A model generated the notes under the pieces. It was not told the origin of the DNA. It did no database searches and saw only the letters and a list, made by a program, of their open reading frames with translations. A stretch of DNA of 64,000 bases, from positions 434,001 through 498,000 of the forward strand of contig NZ_FZOF01000002.1 in assembly GCF_900188405.1 (NCBI RefSeq), given 5' to 3'. Positions 1 through 9,350 of this stretch are shown in pieces. Position 1 is the first letter of the stretch. Each line of letters opens with the position of its first letter. Source of the stretch: Actinacidiphila glaucinigra. Its GTDB lineage: Bacteria; Actinomycetota; Actinomycetes; Streptomycetales; Streptomycetaceae. A program made the position numbers and the translations under genes.

Positions 1-1661
1 GCCCGGAAGACCAGGAAGCGCGGCTGCCACTCGGGCTGGAACTTGGCGTTGAACCGGTACAGGGACTCGATCTGGAACCACCGGGACAGGAAGACCAGCA
101 GGCCCCGCCAGGTCCGCAGCACCGGACCCGCGCCGAGCCGCTCACCGCGTGCCAGTGCCGACCGGAACATCGCGAAGTTCAGCGAGACCCGCCGCACACC
201 GAGCCGCGGTGCCTCGCCCAGCGCGGCCACGATCAGCAGCTCGTTCAGCCCGGGGTCGGCGGACCGGTCGCGCCGCATCAGGTCCAGCGACATGCCGTCC
301 TCGCCCCAGGGCACGAAGTGCAGCACGGCCCGCAGCGCGTCCTGGCCGTCGTGCGCCGTCACCACCACGCACTCCTCGTCCGCGGGGTCGCCGAAACGGC
401 CCAGCGCCATGGAGAAGCCCCGCTCGGTGTCGGTGCCCCGCCAGGCGTCGGCCGCGCGGCGGACCGCCTCGCGCTCCTCCTCGCCCAGCTCCGCCACACG
501 CCGGACCCGGCACACATAGCCGGCGCGCTCGGTGCGCTTGACCATCTGCCGCACGTTGCGCATCGCCCGCCCCGACAGGGAGAAGGAGGAGGTCTCCACG
601 ACGGCCTCGTCGCCCAGCTCCAGGGCGTCCAGACCGGTCTCCCGGGTCCACACCTCGCCGCCGGTCTCGCTGCAGCCCATGACCGCCGGGATCCAGGCGT
701 GCGCCCGGGCCTCGGCCATGAAGCGCTGTATCGCCCCCGGCCAGGCCTCCACGTCGCCGATCGGGTCGCCGCTGGCCAGCATCACCCCCGACACCACGCG
801 GTAGCAGACCGCGGCCTTCCCGCTCGGTGAGAACACCACGCTCTTGTCGCGGCGCAGCGCGAAATGCCCCAGGGAGTCACGGGCCCCGTGCCGTCGCAGC
901 AGCGCCCGCAGCCGCTCCTCGTCCCCGGCCGTCAGCTCGGCGACCGGGGACGCCGGGCGCAGCGCCAGGTACGCGGTGGTGGCGGCGGTCAGGAAGCCCA
1001 GCCCGCCCAGGGAGTACGCGACGACGTCGGCCGTCTGGTCGGTGGCGTAGGCGACCGGCCCGTCGAAGCCGAACAGCCCGTACAGCACCTCGGCGAACCG
1101 CCGCGCCCACGTCGGGTCGCCCGTGCCCGCCGCCGGGTGGGCGCTGACGATGGAGAGCCCCACCACGAGGCTGAGCACGCTCAGCCCCGCGAAGGCCGCG
1201 ACCGCCCTCAGCCGGGTGCGCGGGTCGCCGAGCGCCGAGAACTCCGCCCGGTACCTGATCAGCAGCGCCAGCAGCACCGTCGACAGCACGGCGCCGCCCA
1301 GCGAGTGCCGGTGCAGCACCTGCGCCACCGCACCGACCGGCAGCAGCAGGACGGCCGCCCGCCAGGCACGCTTCTTCCCCCGCTTGAGGGCGTGCGCCAG
1401 CATCAGCATCAGGATGCCGGTGACCACCCCCGCCGCCGCGGCCACCGAGGTGACCGTCCCCGGGAAGACCCCGGCGAGCACATGCATCCGGCTGTGCCGG
1501 AAGCCGGGGAACACCGCCGCCGCGAGGTCCAGCAGGCCCACCAGGGCGCACGCCGTGCCCACCACGCGGGGCGCCGCAGACGCCGGCATCGCCCGTGGGA
1601 ACCGTCGCACCCCGTCCCGGGGCACCCGGACGGCGGGATCTTCCTCTGCCACGACAGACAT
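1..1661 (-). CDS. DUF2156 / phosphatidylglycerol lysyltransferase-like membrane protein (3' end outside window)
   Basis: The reading frame starts at ATG 1661 and runs off the left edge, so at least 553 codons are present and the C-terminus is missing. The N-terminal half is hydrophobic with several membrane segments (for example VVGTACALVGLLDLAAAVF and the stretch after AGVVTGILMLMLAHALKRG). The C-terminal half looks like the GNAT-fold DUF2156 domain of MprF/LysX-type enzymes (SLGHFALRRDKSVVFSPSG, ASGDPIGD, SLDLMRRD, LNFAMFRSALARGERLGAG). Known members transfer aminoacyl groups from tRNA to phosphatidylglycerol at the membrane; the substrate here is not shown by sequence. GGTGAG lies just upstream of the start. 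It is transcribed away from folE, in the same direction, 155 bp downstream of it. Confidence 0.85.
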   Translation of the reverse strand, partial: MSVVAEEDPAVRVPRDGVRRFPRAMPASAAPRVVGTACALVGLLDLAAAVFPGFRHSRMHVLAGVFPGTVTSVAAAAGVVTGILMLMLAHALKRGKKRAWRAAVLLLPVGAVAQVLHRHSLGGAVLSTVLLALLIRYRAEFSALGDPRTRLRAVAAFAGLSVLSLVVGLSIVSAHPAAGTGDPTWARRFAEVLYGLFGFDGPVAYATDQTADVVAYSLGGLGFLTAATTAYLALRPASPVAELTAGDEERLRALLRRHGARDSLGHFALRRDKSVVFSPSGKAAVCYRVVSGVMLASGDPIGDVEAWPGAIQRFMAEARAHAWIPAVMGCSETGGEVWTRETGLDALELGDEAVVETSSFSLSGRAMRNVRQMVKRTERAGYVCRVRRVAELGEEEREAVRRAADAWRGTDTERGFSMALGRFGDPADEECVVVTAHDGQDALRAVLHFVPWGEDGMSLDLMRRDRSADPGLNELLIVAALGEAPRLGVRRVSLNFAMFRSALARGERLGAGPVLRTWRGLLVFLSRWFQIESLYRFNAKFQPEWQPRFLVFR

Positions 1662-1816
1662 CGCTCACCACGCCCCGGCGATGCGGATCACACCGCACGC
1701 CCCACTCTCGTCGGAGATTTGCGCCCTGTAGGACGTGAACTCCGCCACATGGGTTCCGTCACCGGGCGGGGAAAGGGCACATCGGCCGGGCCGGCCGGGG
1801 GCCGCGGCCCCTCAGG

Positions 1817-2425
1817 TCACTTGGCCATGATCAGGCTCATCGCCTCGGCGCGGGTGGCGGAGTCGCGCAACTGTCCCCGCACCGCCGAGGTGATGGTCTT
1901 CGCGCCGGGCTTGCGGACCCCGCGCATCGTCATGCACATGTGCTCGCACTCGATGACCACGATCACGCCGCGCGGTTCGAGTATCCGCATGAGCGAGTCC
2001 GCGATCTGCGTGGTGAGCCGCTCCTGCACCTGCGGGCGGCGGGCGAAGACGTCGACCAGACGCGCCAGCTTCGACAGACCGGTGATCTTGCCGTCCGACG
2101 AGGGGATGTAGCCGACGTGGGCCACGCCCACGAACGGCACCAGGTGGTGCTCGCAGCTCGACAGCACCTCGATGTCCTTGACCAGGACCATCTCGTCGTG
2201 GCCGAGGTCGAAGGTGGTCGTCAGGACGTCCTCGGGCTCCTGGTAGAGCCCGGCGAAGATCTCCCGGTACGCCCGGGCCACGCGCGCGGGGGTCTCCCGC
2301 AGACCTTCGCGGTCGGGGTCCTCCCCGACCGCGATCAGCAGCTCACGGACCGCGTTCTCGGCACGCTTCTCGTCGAACTCGCCGACGGGGCGCAGTTCGC
2401 CCTCAAGGGTCACCGGGTCGGTCAT
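1817..2425 (-). CDS. folE: GTP cyclohydrolase I
   Basis: 202 aa, the usual length for FolE. It converts GTP to 7,8-dihydroneopterin triphosphate, the first step of folate/pterin synthesis, in the cytoplasm. Zinc ligands are visible in CEHH (residues 91-94) and in [12 protein letters not shown] near residue 160; the EGLRETPxRVARAY motif lies near residue 40. I chose ATG 2425 because GAGGAACGAGG sits just upstream; a longer frame reaches 2548 but reads through a highly structured leader. It lies downstream of ftsH, and the 133-bp gap folds into a three-way junction (see 2451-2526). Confidence 0.95.
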   Translation of the reverse strand: MTDPVTLEGELRPVGEFDEKRAENAVRELLIAVGEDPDREGLRETPARVARAYREIFAGLYQEPEDVLTTTFDLGHDEMVLVKDIEVLSSCEHHLVPFVGVAHVGYIPSSDGKITGLSKLARLVDVFARRPQVQERLTTQIADSLMRILEPRGVIVVIECEHMCMTMRGVRKPGAKTITSAVRGQLRDSATRAEAMSLIMAK

Positions 2426-2450
2426 GTGTGCCTCGTTCCTCAGACGTACC

Positions 2451-2526
2451 GAATGCGTGGGCCGCGGGAACCGCGGAAACGCAGCGCCCCCCAGGATAGG
2501 AAACCTGGGGGGCGCGGCACGCATTC
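2451..2526 (-). ncRNA. candidate structured leader of folE / ftsH 3' element: three-way junction
   Basis: Read on the minus strand, the ftsH-folE gap can form three perfect helices. P1 is GAATGCGTG with CACGCATTC (2518-2526 and 2451-2459). P2 is GCGCCCCCCAGG with CCTGGGGGGCGC (2504-2515 and 2484-2495), closed by an 8-nt loop TTTCCTAT. P3 is CCGCGG-TTC-CCGCGG (2462-2476). Junction strands are CC, TGCGTTT and CC. P2 alone could be the ftsH terminator, but no U-tract follows it, and P1 and P3 are not needed for termination. The element ends 25 nt before the folE ATG. No known riboswitch class is recognised. Confidence 0.5.
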
Positions 2527-2558
2527 CGATGTCCGTGACCAAGGCCACGTCCGAGGCG

Positions 2559-4610
2559 TCAGGCCTCGGGGTTCGGCTCCTCCGGGAGCTCCACCGTCTC
2601 GGCGGGCTTGCTCAGGGACGCCGTGGCGCTGCCGTTGGCCGTCGGCTGGGTGCCGTTGGTCAGGGCGAGCTCACGGGGCGAGAGCACCGGCGGGCGGGTC
2701 GACGGCGTACGCCGCGAGGAACCCGTCCAGGCCGGACGCGGCGGGCGCTTGACGATCGGCTTGAAGATCTCGGCGAGCTCCTCCTTGTTCAGCGTCTCCT
2801 TGTCCAGGAGGGCCAGAACCAGGTTGTCGAGAACGTCGCGGTTCTCGACGAGGATCTCCCACGCCTCGTTGTGCGCGGTCTCGATGAGCTTCTTGACCTC
2901 TTCGTCGACCAGCCCGGCGACCTCTTCCGAGTAGTCGCGCTGGTGGGACATCTCACGGCCGAGGAAGGGCTCCCCGTCGCTCGTCCCGAACTTGATCGCG
3001 CCCAGTCGCTCGGTCATGCCGTACTGGGTCACCATCGCGCGGGCCGTGGTGGTGGCCTTCTCGATGTCGTCCGCGGCACCGGTGGTCGGGTCGTGGAAGA
3101 CCAGCTCCTCCGCCGCGCGGCCGCCCATGGTCATGGCCAGCCGGTCGAGCATCTCGTTGCGGGTGGTGGAGTACTTGTCCTCGTCCGGCAGGACCATCGT
3201 GTAGCCGAGGGCCCGGCCGCGGGACAGGATCGTGATCTTGTGCACCGGGTCGCTGTTCGGAGAAGCCGCGGCGACCAGGGCGTGACCGCCCTCGTGGTAC
3301 GCGGTGATCTTCTTCTCCTTGTCGGACATGATCCGGGTGCGCTTCTGCGGGCCGGCCACGACACGGTCGATGGCCTCGTCCAGCATCGCGTTGTCGACCA
3401 GCTTCTTGTCGCTGCGCGCGGTGAGCAGCGCCGCCTCGTTGAGGACGTTCGCCAGGTCCGCACCGGTGAAGCCGGGGGTGCGGCGGGCGACGGCCTTGAG
3501 GTCGACGTCCGGGGCGACCGGCTTGCCCTTCTGGTGGACCTGGAGGATCTCCAGACGGCCCTGCAGGTCGGGGCGGTCGACGGCGATCTGCCGGTCGAAC
3601 CGGCCCGGGCGCAGCAGCGCCGGGTCCAGGATGTCCGGGCGGTTGGTGGCGGCGATCAGGATGACCCCGCCCTTGACGTCGAAGCCGTCCATCTCGACCA
3701 GCAGCTGGTTGAGCGTCTGCTCGCGCTCGTCGTGACCGCCGCCGAGACCCGCACCGCGGTGCCGGCCGACGGCGTCGATCTCGTCGACGAAGACGATGGC
3801 CGGGGCGTTCGCCTTGGCCTGCTCGAACAGGTCGCGGACACGCGAGGCGCCGACACCCACGAACATCTCGACGAAGTCGGATCCGGAGATCGAGTAGAAC
3901 GGGACGCCCGCCTCGCCGGCGACGGCGCGCGCGAGCAGGGTCTTGCCCGTTCCGGGCGGGCCGTAGAGCAGCACACCCTTGGGGATCTTGGCGCCGACGG
4001 CCTGGAACTTCGCCGGCTCCTGCAGGAACTCCTTGATCTCCTGGAGCTCCTCGACGGCCTCGTCCGAGCCCGCGACGTCGGCGAAGGTCGTCTTCGGGGT
4101 GTCCTTGGTGATCAGCTTGGCCTTGGACTTCCCGAAGTTCATCACCCGGGAGCCGCCGCCCTGCATCTGATTCATCAGGAACAGGAAGACCACGACGATG
4201 AGGACGAAGGGCAGCAGCGACAGCAGAATGCCGACGAAGGCGTTCTGCTTCGAGGGCGCGACGGTGTAGCCGTCGGGCAGCGTGCTCTTGTTGCCGTCGT
4301 CGACCTTGGCCTGCAGGATCTTCGCCACGTCGACGCCCTGGTCGCCGATGTAGCTCGCCTTGATCTTGGAGCCCAGGTCCTCGCCGCCTACCTTGGCGCC
4401 GTCCTTGAGCTCGACCTTGATCGTGTTCTCGTCGCCGGTGGTCAGCTCGGCGGACTTGGCCTGGTTGCTGTTGATGGCCTCAATGGCCTGGCCGGTGTCC
4501 ACCGTCTTGTAGCCACCGGACGAGCCGACGACCTGCATCAAAACGACCACAGCGAGGACAGCCAGCACGATCCACATGACTGGCCCACGGAAATAGCGCT
4601 TCACGTCCAT
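2559..4610 (-). CDS. ftsH: ATP-dependent zinc metalloprotease FtsH
   Basis: 683 aa membrane AAA+ protease that degrades unstable membrane and regulatory proteins. TM1 covers about residues 11-28 and TM2 about 124-146, flanking a small extracytoplasmic domain. The AAA module has Walker A GPPGTGKT (217-224), Walker B IVFVDEID (272-279) and the arginine-finger region RPGRFDR. The protease zinc site is HEGGH (439-443), the form common in actinobacteria. The C-terminal tail (about 640-683) is low-complexity and Pro/Thr-rich. I prefer ATG 4610 (MDVKRYF). The only good Shine-Dalgarno (AGGAGG, 4636-4641) is 25 nt away, but a hairpin between them shortens the gap. A GTG at 4646 is in frame but has no SD. 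Confidence 0.96.
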   Translation of the reverse strand: MDVKRYFRGPVMWIVLAVLAVVVLMQVVGSSGGYKTVDTGQAIEAINSNQAKSAELTTGDENTIKVELKDGAKVGGEDLGSKIKASYIGDQGVDVAKILQAKVDDGNKSTLPDGYTVAPSKQNAFVGILLSLLPFVLIVVVFLFLMNQMQGGGSRVMNFGKSKAKLITKDTPKTTFADVAGSDEAVEELQEIKEFLQEPAKFQAVGAKIPKGVLLYGPPGTGKTLLARAVAGEAGVPFYSISGSDFVEMFVGVGASRVRDLFEQAKANAPAIVFVDEIDAVGRHRGAGLGGGHDEREQTLNQLLVEMDGFDVKGGVILIAATNRPDILDPALLRPGRFDRQIAVDRPDLQGRLEILQVHQKGKPVAPDVDLKAVARRTPGFTGADLANVLNEAALLTARSDKKLVDNAMLDEAIDRVVAGPQKRTRIMSDKEKKITAYHEGGHALVAAASPNSDPVHKITILSRGRALGYTMVLPDEDKYSTTRNEMLDRLAMTMGGRAAEELVFHDPTTGAADDIEKATTTARAMVTQYGMTERLGAIKFGTSDGEPFLGREMSHQRDYSEEVAGLVDEEVKKLIETAHNEAWEILVENRDVLDNLVLALLDKETLNKEELAEIFKPIVKRPPRPAWTGSSRRTPSTRPPVLSPRELALTNGTQPTANGSATASLSKPAETVELPEEPNPEA

Positions 4611-4616
4611 CCATGC

Positions 4617-4641
4617 GGGGCGAACACGCCCCGTCCCTCCT
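4617..4641 (-). promoter_or_regulatory. ftsH ribosome-binding region with hairpin between SD and start
   Basis: On the minus strand, AGGAGG (4636-4641) is followed by GAC, a 6-bp hairpin GGGGCG-TGTT-CGCCCC (4617-4632), then GCATGG and the ATG at 4610. The linear SD-start spacing is 25 nt, too long for normal initiation. Folding out the 16-nt hairpin leaves about 9 nt, which is ideal. This decides the choice of start and suggests structure-dependent translation. Confidence 0.5.
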
Positions 4642-4763
4642 GCCACAGTGAGGCACCGCGGCCTGGGGGCCGCCGGTGCATCCGGTGTATGAACCGACCT
4701 TCGGACGGTACCCCAGCATTGTCACCCGAAGTTGCCGGAGACCGTAAACAAACAGCGTTACCA

Positions 4764-4780
4764 CCCTCCAACGCGGAGGG
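4764..4780 (-). terminator. small hairpin downstream of hpt
   Basis: CCCTCC-AACGC-GGAGGG (plus strand), 22 bp beyond the hpt stop on the minus strand. The 6-bp stem has no T-run; it is a weak terminator or processing site between hpt and ftsH. Confidence 0.35.
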
Positions 4781-4802
4781 GGGCGTCGGGGTTCCCGGAG
4801 CC

Positions 4803-5363
4803 TCAGCCGCCGTACACGTGCGGCGCAAGGGTGCCGATGAACGGCAGGTTCCGGTACTTCTCCGCGAAGTCCAGGCCGTAGCCGACCACGAACTCGTTGG
4901 GGATGTCGAAACCGACGTACTTCACATCGATCTCGACCTTGGCGGCGTCCGGCTTGCGCAGCAGCGTGCAGACCTCGAGCGAGGCCGGGCGGCGCGAGCC
5001 CAGGTTGCTGATCAGCCAGGACAGGGTCAGACCGGAGTCGATGATGTCCTCGACGATCAGGACGTCCCGCCCGGCGATGTCGGTGTCGAGGTCCTTGAGG
5101 ATCCGCACGACACCCGAGGACTTGGTCCCCGCGCCGTACGAGGACACCGCCATCCAGTCCATGGTGACCTGGGAGGACAGGGTTCGCGCGAGGTCCGCCA
5201 TCACCATGACGGCGCCCTTGAGGACGCCGACGATCAGCAGGTCCTTGCCCTCGTAGTCCTTGTCGATCTGCGCAGCCAGCTCCGCCAGCTTGGCGTCGAT
5301 CTCTTGCTTGGAGATGAGCACCTTCTCGAGGTCGGTGCCCATGTCGTTCTCGTTCACCCGCAC
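4803..5363 (-). CDS. hpt: hypoxanthine(-guanine) phosphoribosyltransferase
   Basis: 186 aa, normal length. A purine-salvage enzyme making IMP/GMP from hypoxanthine/guanine and PRPP. The PRPP-binding loop [13 protein letters not shown] is near residues 98-110, and the [16 protein letters not shown] and [15 protein letters not shown] signatures are intact. GTG 5363 is preferred because CCGGAAG lies 7-8 nt upstream; ATG 5342 (MGTDLEK) is an alternative without a clear SD. The start is only 15 bp after the tilS stop, so the two are probably cotranscribed, with ftsH next. Confidence 0.95.
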   Translation of the reverse strand: MRVNENDMGTDLEKVLISKQEIDAKLAELAAQIDKDYEGKDLLIVGVLKGAVMVMADLARTLSSQVTMDWMAVSSYGAGTKSSGVVRILKDLDTDIAGRDVLIVEDIIDSGLTLSWLISNLGSRRPASLEVCTLLRKPDAAKVEIDVKYVGFDIPNEFVVGYGLDFAEKYRNLPFIGTLAPHVYGG

Positions 5364-5378
5364 AACTTCCGGCTCGGT

Positions 5379-6365
5379 CTACAGGGCCTGGAAGAACAGT
5401 CTGCCATTCCGCCGGCCGACGGCGACGCCGCCCGGTAGGTTGAGCGGCTTCTGCCCGCGCCAACCGGTGAGCAGGCGGTCGGTCTCCTCGATGTGCCGGG
5501 CGAAGAGCGAACCGGCGGGCGAGCCCGCCGCGACGGCCGCACGGCGCAGCACCCGGCGGCGCACCGCGGCGGGCAGGGTCAGCAGCCGGGCGACGTCCAG
5601 CCCGCCGTCGGCGTCGACGGCCGTCCGCTCGGCCTGGGCCGCCCACTGGTCGAGGGCGTCGGCGTCGTCCCGGGAGAGCTGGGCGGTACGGGCCAGCGCC
5701 TCCACGACGCCCTTGCCCAGGGACTTCTCCAGCACCGGCAGCGCCTCGTGGCGGACCCGGGAGCGGGTGTAGGCGGGGTCGTGGTTGTGCGGGTCCTCCC
5801 ACACGTCGATGCCCTGCACGAGGCAGGCCTTGCGGACCGTGTCACGGTCCAGCAGCAGGAAGGGGCGGCGGTAGCGCCCGTTGACGGCGGGCATGCCGGA
5901 CAGCGACCGGATGCCGGAACCGCGGGCCAGCCCCAGCAGCACCGTTTCGGCTTGGTCGTCCCGGGTGTGGCCGAGCAGCACGGCGGAGGCGCCGGCGCGT
6001 TCCGCGACGGCGTCCAGCGCGGCGTACCGCGCGTCGCGCGCGGCGGCCTCCGGGCCGCCCTGACGGCCGACGGTGACCTCGACGGCGTCCACCGGGGCGA
6101 GTCCGAGACCGCGCAGGCGGTCGGCCACGTCGACGGCGCGGGTCGCCGAGCCGTCCTGCAGGCCGTGGTCGACGGTGACACCGCCGGCCCGGATGCCGAG
6201 CTTGGGCGCTTCGAAGGCGAGGGCGGTGGCGAGGGCCATCGAATCGGCTCCGCCGCTGCAGGCGGCCAGCACGAGCGGGCTGCCGCCGGGGTGGTCGGTC
6301 AGGATGTCCTGGAGTACGCGGCGGACCGCCAGGCGTATCGCCGCGACCGCGGGGTGGGGACCCAT
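5379..6365 (-). CDS. tilS: tRNA(Ile)-lysidine synthetase
   Basis: 328 aa. It modifies C34 of the CAU-anticodon tRNA-Ile to lysidine, switching its codon and amino-acid identity. The PP-loop ATPase motif CSGGADSM (36-43) is present, with [11 protein letters not shown] and [22 protein letters not shown] typical of the catalytic domain. A tRNA-binding C-terminal half of short actinobacterial type follows. CCAGGAGGG lies upstream of ATG 6365. First gene of a tilS-hpt pair, which is the usual actinobacterial arrangement. Confidence 0.93.
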   Translation of the reverse strand: MGPHPAVAAIRLAVRRVLQDILTDHPGGSPLVLAACSGGADSMALATALAFEAPKLGIRAGGVTVDHGLQDGSATRAVDVADRLRGLGLAPVDAVEVTVGRQGGPEAAARDARYAALDAVAERAGASAVLLGHTRDDQAETVLLGLARGSGIRSLSGMPAVNGRYRRPFLLLDRDTVRKACLVQGIDVWEDPHNHDPAYTRSRVRHEALPVLEKSLGKGVVEALARTAQLSRDDADALDQWAAQAERTAVDADGGLDVARLLTLPAAVRRRVLRRAAVAAGSPAGSLFARHIEETDRLLTGWRGQKPLNLPGGVAVGRRNGRLFFQAL

Positions 6366-6445
6366 GTCCGGTTTCCCTCCTGGAGAGGCTGGGGGAGGCG
6401 TCGGGACGGTGAAGATGACGCAGGGTAGCTAGATGGTGACAGACA

Positions 6446-6471
6446 GCGTGCGATACTCGAGCATCGCACGC
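6446..6471. other. hairpin in the tilS upstream region
   Basis: GCGTGCGAT-ACTCGAGC-ATCGCACGC, a 9-bp perfect inverted repeat about 80 bp upstream of tilS. It could be an operator in the tilS promoter or part of the leader. It is separate from the metalloprotease terminator at 6515-6538. Confidence 0.35.
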
Positions 6472-6514
6472 TTACCCTGCGCCCACGGTCCCTCGGACGG
6501 GTGAACCGGGAGGC

Positions 6515-6538
6515 CCCGGGGCCCTTCTGTGCCCCGGG
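6515..6538 (-). terminator. terminator of the metalloprotease gene
   Basis: CCCGGGGC-ccttctgt-GCCCCGGG, an 8-bp perfect stem 6 bp after the stop codon of the minus-strand metalloprotease gene. Confidence 0.5.
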
Positions 6539-6543
6539 TCGAC

Positions 6544-7722
6544 TCAGGTTTCGCTCCGCCCGTGCACCCGTGCCACCCAGTCCGCGGGTTTGGCGATCTC
6601 CTGCTTGGTGGGCAGGGTGTTGGGCGAGGTCCAGATCCGGTTGAAGCCGTCCATCCCGGACTCGTCCACCACGGCCCGCACGAAACGCTCGCCGTCACGG
6701 TACTGCCGCAGCTTGGCGTCCAGCCCCAGCAGCTTGCGCAGCGCCATGTCCATCCGCCCGGCGCCGCTCTGCCTGCGGCGCTGGAACTTCTCGCGGATCT
6801 CGGCCACGGAGGGCACGACGTCCGGCCCCACGCCGTCCATCACGTAGTCGGCGTGCCCCTCCAGCAGCGACATGACCGCGGTCAGCCGGCCCAGGATCTC
6901 CCGCTGGTTGGGGGTCTGCACCAGGTCGATCAGACTGCGGCCCTCGTCGCCGTCCGCGTCGACCGAGGCCTCCTCGGCGTCGGGCCGGCTGCCGGAGGAG
7001 AACGCCTGGAACGCCTCGCGGAGCCGCTCGATCAGCGTCGACGGGTCGATCTCCGTCTCGCCGAGGAAGGCCTGGATCTCCTGCTCGATGTGGTCCCGCA
7101 GCCACGGCACGGCCGTGAACTGCGTGCGGTGGGTCTCCTCGTGCAGGCACACCCACAGCCGGAAGTCGTGCGGGTCCACGTCGAGTTCGCGCTCCACGTG
7201 GACGATGTTGGGGGCCACCAGCAGAAGCCGCCCGGTGCGCGGCTCGCCCGGGCCGGGGGCGGCGGGGCCGGCCGGCATGTCACGGGTCGCGGGGGCGAAG
7301 GTCTCGTACTGGCCGAGCACGCGCGAGGCCAGGAAGCTCAGCAGCATCCCGACCTCGACCCCGGTCACCTTCCCGCCGACGGTGCCCAGCACGGCGCCGC
7401 CGGGGCCGCCCGGCTTGCGGGCCTGCATCTTGTCCAGCAGCGGCTTCAGCACTTCGCGGAAGCCGGCGACGTTCGCCTTGATCCACCCCGGGCGGTCCAC
7501 GATCAGCACCGGGGTCCCGGTGTCGGCCGGGTCCTCCTGGTCGCCGAACATCCTGGTGAAGGCCCGGACGTGCGCCTCCGACTCCTTTGCGTGCCGCCGC
7601 AGTTCCGCCACGACCGCGCGCGCCTCGTCCCGGTTCACCTCCGGGCCGGGCCGCACGAAGCGGGTCGCGGTCGCGACCGCGAGGTTCCAGTCGACCATCT
7701 CCGCACCACCGATGCTCGTCAT
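6544..7722 (-). CDS. zinc-dependent metalloprotease (DUF2342 / F420-biosynthesis-associated family)
   Basis: 392 aa. The family is widespread in actinobacteria, named for co-occurrence with F420 and of unproven function. The zinc-binding HExxH is seen as LHEETHRTQF (HEETH at 194-198), followed by a long helical C-terminal domain. No signal peptide is seen, so it is probably cytoplasmic. For ATG 7722 the purine run GAAGGA abuts the start, which is unusual; ATG 7698 (MVDWNLAV) is a possible alternative. It lies between dacB and tilS, all on the minus strand, with its own terminator. Confidence 0.88.
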   Translation of the reverse strand: MTSIGGAEMVDWNLAVATATRFVRPGPEVNRDEARAVVAELRRHAKESEAHVRAFTRMFGDQEDPADTGTPVLIVDRPGWIKANVAGFREVLKPLLDKMQARKPGGPGGAVLGTVGGKVTGVEVGMLLSFLASRVLGQYETFAPATRDMPAGPAAPGPGEPRTGRLLLVAPNIVHVERELDVDPHDFRLWVCLHEETHRTQFTAVPWLRDHIEQEIQAFLGETEIDPSTLIERLREAFQAFSSGSRPDAEEASVDADGDEGRSLIDLVQTPNQREILGRLTAVMSLLEGHADYVMDGVGPDVVPSVAEIREKFQRRRQSGAGRMDMALRKLLGLDAKLRQYRDGERFVRAVVDESGMDGFNRIWTSPNTLPTKQEIAKPADWVARVHGRSET

Positions 7723-7798
7723 TCCTTCACGGTACGTGCTTGTCCCCCTCCCCGGGAGCGTTCCTCGCCGGGGCGCGGGCGGCGAACGCCGGTTGCGG

Positions 7799-9265
7799 CT
7801 ACTTGCGGCAGCCGCACGTGGCGAGTCCGGCGGCGAGGCGGTCGAGGGCGGACTGCGCGGTCACGGGGTTGGTGGTGCCGTTGGTCAGGAAGGCGAACGT
7901 GAGCAGCCGGCCGTCCGCGTCCACCACCGTCCCGGCGAGCGCGTTGACCCCGGTGAGCGTCCCCGTCTTGGCGCGGACCAGCCCCGCGGCCCCGCGCGCC
8001 GTGGTGAAGCGTTCCCGCAGGGACCCGCTGAAGCCGGCGACCGGCAGCCCGGTGAGGACGGGGCGCAGCTCCGGGTGGTCGGGGTCGGCCGCAAGCGCCA
8101 GCAGCCGCGCCAGTTGCTCCGCCGTGAGGTGGTCGGCGCGGTCGAGCCCGCTGCCGTCCGCGAAGCGGGCCCCCTTCAGCGGGAACCCGAGTTCGCGGAG
8201 CGCGGAGCCGATGGCCTTGGCGCCGCCGGAGAAGGACCCCGGGCGGTCCGCGGCGAGGGCGGTGTGCCGGGCGAGCGCCTCGGCGATGTCGTTGTCGCTG
8301 TTGGTGAGCATGCGCTCGACCAGGTCGGCCAGGGGCGCGGACCGCACCTCCGCCAGCCGGTCGGCCGCGGGCGCGCGCGAGGGCGCCTTGCCGGCCTTCA
8401 CCGCGCCCTCGACCTTGACGCCGCGCTTGCCCAGCAGGTCGGCGAAGGCCTCCGCCGCCTTGGCCGCCGGGTCCCAGTGTCGGGCCGCGGGGCCCTTGAC
8501 GCTCTTGCCGTCGCTGCGGGCCTCGTCGGCCATCAGGGCGGTGACGGGCGCGATGTTGTCGTTGCGCCCGATGGGGTGGACGGCGGGGCCGGTGAAGAGC
8601 GAGGTGTCGTACGTGAGCTTCACCGAGCGGACGCCCTTGGCGCGCAGCGCGCGGGCGGTGTCCGAGGCGAGGGTGCGCAGGGAGGCCGCGGTCCAGCCGC
8701 CGCCGGGCTTGGCGCGGGCGGTCAGGGTGGGGTCGCCACCGCCGACCAGGACGACGCGGTCCTTGCCCGCGGCGACCACGGAGGTGGTGAGGCGGTGGTC
8801 GGCCCCGAGCAGCGACAGGGACGCGACGGCCGTGGCCACCTTCGTGGTGGACGCGGGCACGGCGGGTGTGCCGGGGCCTTGCCCCCACACCGTCCGGCCC
8901 GAGACCGCGTCGACGACGGCGCCCGTCGTCAGCGCACCGAGCGCCCCGTCCTGCAGCAACGGGCCGAGCCGCCCGGCCAGTCCGGCCTTGGTCGGCACCG
9001 GCGCGTTGTGCGGACCGGACACGGCGGCGAGCACCTCGGGGGCGGCGGGCGGCACCGGGGCGAGCGCCCCCTTGTGACCGCCTGTTCCCCCCTTCTTGTG
9101 GGGACGCGCCTGCTTCCCCTGACCGTCCCGGGAGGCGGCGATCGCCCGTTCGGCCGTACGCTGGCCTGACTCCCACGGTCCCGCTGCGGCCACGGCCGTC
9201 AGCGCCACGGCAAATCCTGCGGCAGCCGAGCCTGCCACCACCTGCCAGTTCTTCGGAACGGGCAC
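7799..9265 (-). CDS. dacB: D-alanyl-D-alanine carboxypeptidase/endopeptidase (PBP4 type)
   Basis: 488 aa penicillin-binding protein that trims peptidoglycan outside the membrane. The N-terminus is a short basic start plus a hydrophobic segment (about 8-29) acting as signal or anchor, then a charged linker. Catalytic motifs of the PBP4 (S13) family are complete: STTK (Ser139, Lys142), SDN (323-325) and KTG (433-435). GTG 9265 (MPVPKNW) is chosen because it leads directly into the signal sequence and follows AAAGGGG; longer frames add an unlikely Arg/Cys extension. It is divergent from ppa across 85 bp. Confidence 0.92.
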   Translation of the reverse strand: MPVPKNWQVVAGSAAAGFAVALTAVAAAGPWESGQRTAERAIAASRDGQGKQARPHKKGGTGGHKGALAPVPPAAPEVLAAVSGPHNAPVPTKAGLAGRLGPLLQDGALGALTTGAVVDAVSGRTVWGQGPGTPAVPASTTKVATAVASLSLLGADHRLTTSVVAAGKDRVVLVGGGDPTLTARAKPGGGWTAASLRTLASDTARALRAKGVRSVKLTYDTSLFTGPAVHPIGRNDNIAPVTALMADEARSDGKSVKGPAARHWDPAAKAAEAFADLLGKRGVKVEGAVKAGKAPSRAPAADRLAEVRSAPLADLVERMLTNSDNDIAEALARHTALAADRPGSFSGGAKAIGSALRELGFPLKGARFADGSGLDRADHLTAEQLARLLALAADPDHPELRPVLTGLPVAGFSGSLRERFTTARGAAGLVRAKTGTLTGVNALAGTVVDADGRLLTFAFLTNGTTNPVTAQSALDRLAAGLATCGCRK

Positions 9266-9350
9266 CCCGGACCAGCCCCTTTCGCGACCACACACAAGCG
9301 TGGGAGACACTTAATCACCAGAAGTATGTGCTGATCATGGAGGACAGGCT

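Noticed and set aside
1817-2548. Longer FolE starting at 2548
   Set aside because: It would translate through the three-way-junction region and has no SD; ATG 2425 gives normal FolE length with a good SD.
2424-5438. A 1004-codon plus-strand frame antisense to ftsH and hpt
   Set aside because: Mirror frame of strongly coding minus-strand genes; composition is Val/Asp/Leu-Gln shadow and no domain is readable.
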